From: Halorussus salilacus
GTDB taxonomy: Archaea; Halobacteriota; Halobacteria; Halobacteriales; Haladaptataceae
Direction: 5' to 3'
Length of the DNA stretch: 64,000 nt
Assembly: GCF_024138125.1 (NCBI RefSeq)
Contig: NZ_CP099993.1
Span: forward strand, 992,001 to 1,056,000
Shown: in pieces, positions 25,767 through 32,464 of the stretch
How the letters are laid out: each line of letters starts with the position of its first letter
Position numbering within the stretch: the first letter of the stretch is position 1
Made by a program: the position numbers and the translations under genes
Notes under the pieces: model-generated
Told to the model about the DNA's origin: nothing
Databases searched by the model: none
The model's input: the letters and a program-made list of their open reading frames with translations, nothing else

Positions 25767-25794
25767 TTCCGAAAATACTAAATACCTTTCGGAA
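25767..25794 (+). promoter_or_regulatory. tfb promoter inside a perfect inverted repeat
   Basis: TTCCGAAA (25767-25774) and TTTCGGAA (25787-25794) flank the 12-bp ATACTAAATACC TATA box, and CGAAA resembles a haloarchaeal BRE. Transcription should start near 25807, giving a leader of about 79 nt to ATG 25886. The repeat could bind TFB itself or a repressor that blocks the core promoter. Confidence 0.65.
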
Positions 25795-25885
25795 GAAGCC
25801 AAGTGTAAGAACTGAGGTCCGGGTTTTTCAGGTTCTGCCCCTGCCCGGTAGCCCACGGCCTCTCACGCCATAGAGGAGTCAGCAC

Positions 25886-26851
25886 ATGACAGACACCCGA
25901 ATCCAAACCAGAAGCACGTCCGAGACGGAAGTAGAGCAAGAGACCGAAGACGAGACCGCCTGCCCCGAGTGCGGCGGCAACGTCATCAGCGACACCGAGC
26001 ACGGCGAGACCGTCTGCGCGGAGTGCGGTCTCGTGGTCGACGAGGACCAGGTCGACCGCGGGCCCGAGTGGCGCGCGTTCGACTCGAAGGAGAAGAACGA
26101 GAAGTCCCGCGTCGGCGCGCCGACCACCAACACGATGCACGACAAGGGACTGTCGACCAACATCGACTGGCGCAACAAGGACGCCTACGGCAACTCGCTG
26201 GGGTCGCGCCAGCGCGAGAAGATGCAGCGCCTGCGCAAGTGGAACGAGCGGTTCCGGACCCGCGACTCGAAGGAACGCAACCTCAAGCAGGCGCTCGGCG
26301 AGATCGACCGCATGGCGAGCGCGCTCGGCCTGCCGAACAACGTCCGGGAGACCGCCAGCGTCATCTACCGGCGCGCGCTCGACGAGGACCTCCTGCCCGG
26401 CCGCTCCATCGAAGGAGTCTCGACCGCCTGCGTCTACGCCGCCGCGCGACAGGCGGGCGTCCCGCGCAGTCTCGACGAGATCGCCGACGTGAGCAGGGTC
26501 GAGAAGAGCGAGGTCGCTCGCACGTATCGGTACGTGGTCCGCGAACTGAATCTGGAGGTCAAGCCCGCCGACCCCGAGAGCTACGTCCCCCGGTTCGCCT
26601 CGGGACTCGACCTCTCGGACGAGGCCGAACACCGCGCCCGCGAACTCCTCAGGACCGCCAAAGAGCAGGGCGTCCACAGCGGCAAGTCGCCGGTCGGACT
26701 CGCGGCCGCGGCCGTCTACGCCGCCGCGTTGCTCACCAACGAGAAGACCACGCAGGCCGAAGTCAGCGAGGTCGCCGACATCAGCGAGGTCACCATCCGG
26801 AACCGCTACCACGAACTCCTCGAAGCCGAGGAAGCGCCCGCGGCGCTGTAG
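25886..26851 (+). CDS. tfb: Transcription initiation factor TFB
   Basis: A 321-aa archaeal TFIIB homologue. The zinc ribbon is CPECGGNVISD...CAECGLVVDEDQ (residues about 27-55). The B-finger region has RGPEWRAFDSKEKNEKSRVG, and the linker LSTNIDWRNKDAYGNSLGS is typical. Two cyclin repeats follow (about 120-210 and 215-305). It recruits RNA polymerase to TBP-bound promoters. Haloarchaea have several TFBs; this one has a purine-rich RBS (GAGGAG, 25872-25877) and a palindromic promoter, so it may be specifically regulated. Confidence 0.95.
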   Translation: MTDTRIQTRSTSETEVEQETEDETACPECGGNVISDTEHGETVCAECGLVVDEDQVDRGPEWRAFDSKEKNEKSRVGAPTTNTMHDKGLSTNIDWRNKDAYGNSLGSRQREKMQRLRKWNERFRTRDSKERNLKQALGEIDRMASALGLPNNVRETASVIYRRALDEDLLPGRSIEGVSTACVYAAARQAGVPRSLDEIADVSRVEKSEVARTYRYVVRELNLEVKPADPESYVPRFASGLDLSDEAEHRARELLRTAKEQGVHSGKSPVGLAAAAVYAAALLTNEKTTQAEVSEVADISEVTIRNRYHELLEAEEAPAAL

Positions 26852-26887
26852 AACCGGCCCTTCTCCGGCCTCGTCGCCCGACCGCAT

Positions 26888-27021
26888 CCGAGAGTCGCAC
26901 ATCTCCGAGAGTCGCACATCTCCGAGAGTGGGATGTCGAGCGCATCGAACCGGCGTCGGAGGGCGAGGCGGTCGCGTGGCGTCCGAGAGGGAGGGCGAGG
27001 CGGTCGCGTGGCATCCGAGAG
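26888..27021 (+). repeat. 17-bp and 32-bp tandem repeats downstream of tfb
   Basis: CCGAGAGTCGCACATCT occurs at 26888-26904 and 26905-26921, followed by a partial third copy. A second series has 31-bp copies starting GAGGGCGAGGCGGTCGCG at 26959-26989 and 26991-27021, with a degenerate third. They fill the spacer between tfb and aroD; no gene is present. Confidence 0.75.
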
Positions 27022-27033
27022 GCAGAGCGAGGC

Positions 27034-27060
27034 GGCCGCGGGGTCTCCGACCCCGCGGCC
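27034..27060. terminator. Perfect 12-bp hairpin before aroD
   Basis: GGCCGCGGGGTC-tcc-GACCCCGCGGCC. It lies 183 bp after tfb and 43 bp before aroD. It could end the tfb transcript; it is too far upstream to be a leader of a leaderless aroD mRNA. Confidence 0.5.
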
Positions 27061-27102
27061 GCCAGCGCAAGATTGACGCCCTCGCGTGCGCCACGTCCGA
27101 GC

Positions 27103-27774
27103 ATGGAGTTCGAGGAGTTCGTCCTCACGGCCAGCCTGACCGACCTCGACGCCGAACCCCGAGCGCGCGAGCACGCCGACGCGGTCGAGTTCCGGATGGA
27201 CCTCGCAGACGACCCGCTGGCGGCGCTCGACGACTACGACGGCGACCTGCCGGTGCTGGCAACCAACCGGGCCGAGTGGGAGGGCGGGGAGGCGGGCGAG
27301 GACCCCGCCAGACTCGACGCGCTCGCGGAGGCCGCGGAACTCGCCTGCGTCGGCGCGGTCGACGTGGAACTGGAGAGCCTCCTCGCGGGCGAGGGCGACC
27401 GGGTGGCCGAGCGCGCCCGCCGCGCGGGGACCGCGGTGGTCGCGTCGGTCCACGACTTCGAGGGCACGCCCGCCGAGCCCGACCTCCGGGGGAAGCTGGC
27501 GTCTGCGACCGAACATGGCGACGTGGGGAAGGTCGCGGTCACCGCCGAGTCTCGGGGCGACGTACTCGACCTGCTCGCGCTCACCCACGAGTTCGCGAGC
27601 GCGGGCGAGGGGGTGGCGACGATGGCGATGGGCGAACCCGGCCGACACTCTCGGGCGGTCGCGCCGCTGTACGGGTCGAAGATCGGGTACGCGCCCGTCG
27701 ACCCCGCCGACGCGACCGCGCCCGGCCAGTACGACCTCGAAACGCTCGCGGGGCTGATCCGCCAGCTAGAGTAG
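27103..27774 (+). CDS. aroD: 3-Dehydroquinate dehydratase type I
   Basis: A 223-aa type I DHQase that dehydrates 3-dehydroquinate to 3-dehydroshikimate via a Schiff-base Lys. It has EFRMDLADDPLAAL (the E-x-R of the active site), VASVHDFEGTPAE with catalytic His, VGKVAVTAES with the Schiff-base Lys, and MGEPGRHSRAVAPLYGSKIGY. Start ATG 27103 (MEFEEFVL); the frame extends upstream only into repeats. The next step, aroE, is 25 kb away, and DHQ synthase II is 0.6 kb downstream. Confidence 0.92.
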   Translation: MEFEEFVLTASLTDLDAEPRAREHADAVEFRMDLADDPLAALDDYDGDLPVLATNRAEWEGGEAGEDPARLDALAEAAELACVGAVDVELESLLAGEGDRVAERARRAGTAVVASVHDFEGTPAEPDLRGKLASATEHGDVGKVAVTAESRGDVLDLLALTHEFASAGEGVATMAMGEPGRHSRAVAPLYGSKIGYAPVDPADATAPGQYDLETLAGLIRQLE

Positions 27775-27870
27775 GCGAGCGCCACCGACGGCGGCGCTCG
27801 CCGACGACGAGCGGAACGACCGCGACCCGCCCCGCAAGTTTAAACATCCCTCGTCGGTTACCCTCGGATA

Positions 27871-28338
27871 GTGACCAATACGAAATCCGAGAAGCGCCCG
27901 TGGCTGGGCGCTCTGCTTGCGTTCTTCCTGCCCGGACTCGGGCACGTCTACCTGCGCGAGTGGCTGCGCTCGCTGATGTGGTTCTCCTTCGTCGTCAGCG
28001 CGGTGTTGCTGTTCGTGCCCATCCCCGACGCCGCGATGGAGACCGCCCAGTCGGGCGGCCCGCAGGCCGCGTGGACCGCGGCGACCGAGGCGACCCAAGA
28101 CGTGCCGTTCGAGGCGCTCCTGCCGGTCTGGGTGGTCCGGATATTCAGCGCCATCGACGCCTACTGGCTCGCGCTCCAGACCCGAAACCGGCCCGAGGAG
28201 TCGGGCGAGCAGTGCCCGGCCTGCGGCCGAACGGTCGACGAGGACCTCGACTTCTGTCAGTGGTGCACGACGCCCCTCGACGGCCCGGACGGCGAGAACG
28301 CAGACGGTCCCTCCGAGAGCAACCCGATAACGCGGTAG
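27871..28338 (+). CDS. Membrane protein with C-terminal zinc ribbon
   Basis: A 155-aa protein. Two N-terminal hydrophobic segments (WLGALLAFFLPGLGHVYLRE and LMWFSFVVSAVLLFVPI) resemble TM2-like or small haloarchaeal membrane proteins. A zinc ribbon CPACGRTVDEDLDFCQWC ends the protein (about residues 117-134). The start is GTG 27871, supported by a TTTAAAC TATA-like element about 30 nt upstream. Function unknown. It abuts the convergent DHQ synthase gene without a gap. Confidence 0.75.
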   Translation: MTNTKSEKRPWLGALLAFFLPGLGHVYLREWLRSLMWFSFVVSAVLLFVPIPDAAMETAQSGGPQAAWTAATEATQDVPFEALLPVWVVRIFSAIDAYWLALQTRNRPEESGEQCPACGRTVDEDLDFCQWCTTPLDGPDGENADGPSESNPITR

Positions 28339-29517
28339 CTACTTCTCGATAATGGACTCCTCGACGGCCTCCCCGAAGTGGCGGGCCCCCTCCTCGCGGT
28401 AGACGGCGATCTCGTCGCCCGCTTCGAGGTCGGTGACCGCGGTCCGCCCCTCTGGGGTCGGGACCTTGATGGTCTCGGCGTTCTGGAGGAGGGTCTCGAC
28501 GCGGTCGTCTCGCGACTCGCCGCCCTCGAACTCGACCTCGACCCGGAACATCGGGCGCTTCTCTATCTTGACCCGGCCCACGGTCGCCTCGCGGGTGTTG
28601 CCGTCGAGGTCGACGACCTGCACCTCGTCTCCCGACTTGAGTTCCGCGAGGTACTTCGTGGCGCCGTCGGGGGTGCGGACGTAGGCGTGGACCGCGCCCG
28701 CGTTGACCCGGAACGGCCGGGACGCGACGTACGGCGACTCGGCGGTCTCGGCGTGGACGAAGAACAGCCCGCGGGACATCGACCCGACGAGCATGCCCTC
28801 GTCGTGGTCCATCAGGCTCCCGGTGTCGACGCAGACGCGGTCGGCGCTGCCCGCGCGCTCGACAGCGGTGACGGTCGCCCAGTCGAGGTCGAGTTTCTCG
28901 CGGTCGGCCTCGTCGCGGACCGCGACCGTCTCGCGTATCTCGTCGGGGTCGCCGGAGTCGAGCAGGACCGCGTCGCTCCCGAGTTCGAGCGTCTCGAACG
29001 CGGTCTTGGCCTCCTCGGCGCTGGTGACGCCAGCGACGAGGTCGGTCTCCTCGCCGATGCGCGCGATGAGGTTTTCGAGCGGGATGATGGTCCAGTCCTC
29101 GCCCACGACGATGGTGTAGTCGGCCTCCTCGGCGGCCGCCTCGGCGAACGCCTCGTAGTCCTCGCTGAAGATGCGGACGTACGCGCCCTCCGCGCGCTCG
29201 TCGTCGCGCCGCAGCGTCGAGAGGTCGGCCGACCCCGAGAAGTCCGAGGGGAGGTCGACCGTGCCGTCGCCCTCGCCGTCCTTGCCGACCACGAATGCGT
29301 CGGGGTCGGCCCCGGACTCTGCCTCGTCTATCACCTGCGCGTCGCCGTCGGTGAAGGCCGCGACGTTCACGTCGCCGAGTTCCCGGACGCGCTCGACGTC
29401 GTCGGCGTCGACCAGCACCCAGTCGACGCCCGCTTCGAGTCCCGCCGTGATTCGCCTGCGACGGTCGTCCCAGTCGCCGACCGCGTCGTCGGCCTTGAGC
29501 CACACGGAGCGTGTCAT
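28339..29517 (-). CDS. Archaeal 3-dehydroquinate synthase (type II)
   Basis: A 392-aa enzyme of the archaeal alternative pathway. It converts 2-amino-3,7-dideoxy-D-threo-hept-6-ulosonate to 3-dehydroquinate with oxidative deamination. Family patterns are RSVWLKADDAVGDWDDRR, EDWTIIPLENLIARI, CVDTGSLMDHDEGMLVGS and GLFFVHAETAESPYVASRPF. Length is normal. Being next to aroD suits a common metabolic role, although the strands are opposite. Confidence 0.92.
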   Translation of the reverse strand: MTRSVWLKADDAVGDWDDRRRRITAGLEAGVDWVLVDADDVERVRELGDVNVAAFTDGDAQVIDEAESGADPDAFVVGKDGEGDGTVDLPSDFSGSADLSTLRRDDERAEGAYVRIFSEDYEAFAEAAAEEADYTIVVGEDWTIIPLENLIARIGEETDLVAGVTSAEEAKTAFETLELGSDAVLLDSGDPDEIRETVAVRDEADREKLDLDWATVTAVERAGSADRVCVDTGSLMDHDEGMLVGSMSRGLFFVHAETAESPYVASRPFRVNAGAVHAYVRTPDGATKYLAELKSGDEVQVVDLDGNTREATVGRVKIEKRPMFRVEVEFEGGESRDDRVETLLQNAETIKVPTPEGRTAVTDLEAGDEIAVYREEGARHFGEAVEESIIEK

Positions 29518-29577
29518 ACTCCCACGCTTGGGTGCGGAGGGCTTGAACGTGGCGGATGCGGCGACGGACGAGTCGGC

Positions 29578-29610
29578 CCGCCGGGTCGCGCCCTCGGCGC
29601 GACCCGGCGG
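29578..29610. terminator. Perfect 15-bp hairpin
   Basis: CCGCCGGGTCGCGCC with loop CTC and an exact complement, upstream of the DHQ synthase start and downstream of the sugar-binding protein gene (both minus strand). Possible terminator of the latter. Confidence 0.5.
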
Positions 29611-29744
29611 CCCGCGGCCGGTGACCCAGTCTCCCGAATCGCGACCGGTGAAGCGGTCGGCCGGAATCGCCCCGAGAGTCTCTCCCCGAGTGGAATCGAG
29701 AATCTCCGCCGAGCGAAGCCGAGAACCGCCCTTGGACGGAGAGA

Positions 29745-29782
29745 GCCCCCGCCGGGTCGCGCTTGCGCGACCGGGCGGGGGC
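29745..29782. terminator. 17-bp hairpin with one mismatch
   Basis: GCCCCCGCCGGGTCGCG (29745-29761) pairs with CGCGACCGGGCGGGGGC (29766-29782) at 16 of 17 positions. It lies 78 bp after the end of the substrate-binding-protein gene on the minus strand. Confidence 0.5.
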
Positions 29783-29859
29783 CGTCTACCGGCGTCGTTC
29801 GAATAGCGTCGTTCGAATCGTTCGCCAACCGGGAAACGGCGACGGACGGAGCGCCGTCC

Positions 29860-31302
29860 CTACGCGTCCTCTTCGATCTGCTGGACGGCCTGCTGGAGCT
29901 GACTCATCGCCTGCTCGGGGTTCCCGCCCTCGCTGTACGCGGAGTTGACCTGCTGGGCGATGCGCTGGGACTGCTGGGGCCAGACGACCGTGACCGGCCG
30001 CGGAAGCCCGGCGTTGGCCGCGACGCGCAACTGGTCGACGTACCGACCCATGACCTCGACCTCCTGAGCGCGGTCGTCTTCGAGCAGGTCGGTGTTGGGC
30101 GGAACCCACCCCAACAGCTCGAACAGCCGGAACATGAAGTCCTCGTTCATCATGGTCGTGATGACTTCGAGCGCGGCCTCCTGGTTCTGGGAGTTCGGGT
30201 TGACGGACGTGAGCCACCCGCCGAGCGCGGAGGTCGGCCCGCCCGTCCCGGGGTACTCCGCGTCGTCCTCGGTGACGGCGTACGGGATGGGCATCACGCC
30301 CAAGTCCTCGCCGAACTGGTCCTCTGCGCCGTTGGTGGCGATGGAGTACGTCCAGTTGCGGTGGGCCACGGCGTTCCCGCTGGTGAACGGCTGGCGGGAG
30401 GGCTCTTCGGACCACTGGAGCACCGTCTGTGGCGAGATCTGCTGGTAGTCGTCGAGGGTCCCCTCGGCGTCCGAGCCGTGGATGAACGTCCGGACCATCC
30501 GGACCGAGTCCACGACCGGCTGTTCGCCCAGCGTGACGGGTCGGTCGCCGATGGGTCCGAAGAGGTTCTCCTGTGGATTCCCGAAGTACGCCCCGCCCCA
30601 GCTCGTCATGAACTCGTTGAAGTCACAGCACGCCAGCCCCTCGTAGGCCTGCGCCTGGAACGTGAACCCCATGTCGGCGTCGGTCTGCTCCTGAACGTCG
30701 CTGACTATCTCGGAGAACTCCTGCCACGTCACCGAGTCGGTGGCCCACGAGTCCTGGGGACTGTGGCCCGCCTCCTCGAAGAGGTCCCGCCGGTACTGTA
30801 TCGTGGCGATGTCCGGGAAGAAGGGCACCCCGTAGATGTCGCCGTTGTCGGCCTGTCCGGTCAGCGCGAGGTTCTGGAGGTACTCGTCGTTTATCTGGCT
30901 CAGCCGCTCCTCGGGCAACTCCTGGCTCAGATTCAACAGCTGGTCGCGGACGATGAACGGGATGGTCCACCCGCTGTCCATCATCAGCAGGTCGGGCCGT
31001 TCGCGGCCCGCCGACAGCCACTGCTGGTACTGGGCCTGTCGGTCGTCGGTGACGTTCGACCCGGCGAGCACGTCGATCTCGACGTCGTTCGATAGCCCGT
31101 TGTCGTACAGCGCCTGCTGAATCTCCTCGGAGACTCCGTCGACGTTCGAGTCGGCCGCCCACCGAACCGTGGTCGTTCCGCCGTCGTCCTGCACGTTGCC
31201 GATGCCCGTATCGTCGACGTAGCCGGTGAGCCCGACCGCGGCTCCCGACGCACCGACCGCCTTGACGAACTGCCGACGAGACGTTCCGCTGTCGCGTGTC
31301 AT
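29860..31302 (-). CDS. Orphan ABC sugar-binding protein with Tat signal and no lipobox Cys
   Basis: A 480-aa family 1 solute-binding protein. The N-terminus has a twin-arginine motif (SRRQFVKAVGASGAAVG). In haloarchaeal Tat lipoproteins the next motif is L-x-G-C; here it is LTGY, so the single lipid-acceptor Cys is Tyr (codon TAC). The rest has family features (SNVDGVSEEIQQALYD, PDLLMMDSGW, YGVPFFPDIATIQYRRDL). No permease or ATPase genes are within reach on either side, so it is an orphan here. It would be Tat-exported and probably soluble or retained by an uncleaved signal. Confidence 0.85.
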   Translation of the reverse strand: MTRDSGTSRRQFVKAVGASGAAVGLTGYVDDTGIGNVQDDGGTTTVRWAADSNVDGVSEEIQQALYDNGLSNDVEIDVLAGSNVTDDRQAQYQQWLSAGRERPDLLMMDSGWTIPFIVRDQLLNLSQELPEERLSQINDEYLQNLALTGQADNGDIYGVPFFPDIATIQYRRDLFEEAGHSPQDSWATDSVTWQEFSEIVSDVQEQTDADMGFTFQAQAYEGLACCDFNEFMTSWGGAYFGNPQENLFGPIGDRPVTLGEQPVVDSVRMVRTFIHGSDAEGTLDDYQQISPQTVLQWSEEPSRQPFTSGNAVAHRNWTYSIATNGAEDQFGEDLGVMPIPYAVTEDDAEYPGTGGPTSALGGWLTSVNPNSQNQEAALEVITTMMNEDFMFRLFELLGWVPPNTDLLEDDRAQEVEVMGRYVDQLRVAANAGLPRPVTVVWPQQSQRIAQQVNSAYSEGGNPEQAMSQLQQAVQQIEEDA

Positions 31303-31400
31303 GTTCTGTCACTCCCCCGTCCGATGCACGACGACCTCCCGGAAAACCCCACCGGCCGAAGATGTCAAATGTTCTATCTCACGGGCGGTCGGCCAGCGAA

Positions 31401-32321
31401 TCAGTCGCCGCTCGGGGTCGCGGTGGCTCGGCTCGGAACGGGGGTCCCTCCGCCCGGGGTCGCGGTCGTCTCGTTGGCCTCCCCCGGCGGTTCGGCCTCG
31501 GCGACCCACGCCGGGCGCTCGACGGAGACCCCGCCGACCTCGGTGAGTTCGAACTCGTATCGCACCTCGGTGGTCGGCTCCTCGCCCTCGTAGGCCGCGG
31601 TCAGCGAGAGTTCGCGGACTCGGCCCTCCTCGTCGACGACGACGGTCGAGTCGAGGTCGGTGAGGTTGGCGGCCGCCGCGGCCTCGGTCGCGCGCAGGAC
31701 CGCGACGCGCTCGCCGTCGCGGTCGTCGACCCGTTCGAGGTCGTACTCGCCCGCGGCCAGTGCGAGTTCGATGAGCCACGCGTTGGTGACCTGCGACTTC
31801 AGGTCGGCGCGGGGCAGGTGGGCCCACGTCTCGTCGGGGACGCCGAACTCCCCACCCGACCGATTGTACCGCCGAAGCTGGTCCCGACCCTCGCGGTCGT
31901 ACTGGACGGCGACCGTCGTCTCGTTGGCCCAGAGGTCGGTCCCGACTGCGGTGGGCCCGTCGCCGAGGTCGCGCTCGCTCGCCGACTCGACGACCAGCGG
32001 CGACAGACCCGACTCGACGCGACCCGACACGGCGGTGAACTGCCTCGCGGGGCCGACCGTGACGTTCGCCTCGAACCCGAACGCGAAGCCGGTCTCGACG
32101 AGCGCGGCCTCGTGGGCCTCGACCAGCTCCGAGGCGTCCTCGATTCCCGTCTCGTTGACCCCGGGCGGCAGTTCCTCGGCCGAGTCGCCGGTCGTGGTCG
32201 CCGCGGGCAGTGGGGGCGCGCCGCTCGCGGTGGTCGATTGAGACGAGAGCGGTGTGGCCCCCGACCATCCGGCGAGCAGCGCCGCCGCGACGAGAACGAG
32301 TACCGCTGCTCGGAGTCCCAT
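31401..32321 (-). CDS. DUF7537-like secreted protein with lipobox Cys replaced
   Basis: A 306-aa exported protein. The hydrophobic N-terminal signal (VLVLVAAALLAGWSGATP) has the lipobox shape LLAG-W-SG, with Trp (TGG) where lipoproteins carry Cys. The mature part has the pattern of haloarchaeal DUF7537 lipoproteins related to LolA/LppX-like beta-sheet folds (YDREGRDQLRRYNRSGGEF, LTDLDSTVVVDEEGRVREL) and ends in a low-complexity TAT-rich tail. Substrate unknown. It lies just upstream of the sugar-binding protein gene, same strand. Confidence 0.7.
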   Translation of the reverse strand: MGLRAAVLVLVAAALLAGWSGATPLSSQSTTASGAPPLPAATTTGDSAEELPPGVNETGIEDASELVEAHEAALVETGFAFGFEANVTVGPARQFTAVSGRVESGLSPLVVESASERDLGDGPTAVGTDLWANETTVAVQYDREGRDQLRRYNRSGGEFGVPDETWAHLPRADLKSQVTNAWLIELALAAGEYDLERVDDRDGERVAVLRATEAAAAANLTDLDSTVVVDEEGRVRELSLTAAYEGEEPTTEVRYEFELTEVGGVSVERPAWVAEAEPPGEANETTATPGGGTPVPSRATATPSGD

Positions 32322-32464
32322 TCGTCGGAGGTTCGGTCGCGCGACGCATAAACCGGCGACATCGTACCGGGCCGTTCAATCGAGTAGCCCGAGCTTTGCG
32401 GTCGATAAGCCGGGATTATCCGGATCGCTCGGCGGTCGGCACCCCGGTCGGGTCGCCGACTCCG

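Larger units (their letters stand above)
29518..29859. other. Intergenic region with two large hairpins
   Basis: No gene in 342 bp. A perfect 15-bp hairpin CCGCCGGGTCGCGCC (29578-29610) and a 17-bp hairpin with one mismatch GCCCCCGCCGGGTCGCG (29745-29782) share the CCGGGTCGCG core. A 14-bp direct repeat of GCGTCGTTCGAAT (29792-29804 and 29806-29818) follows. The hairpins may be terminators or a REP-like pair. Confidence 0.65.
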
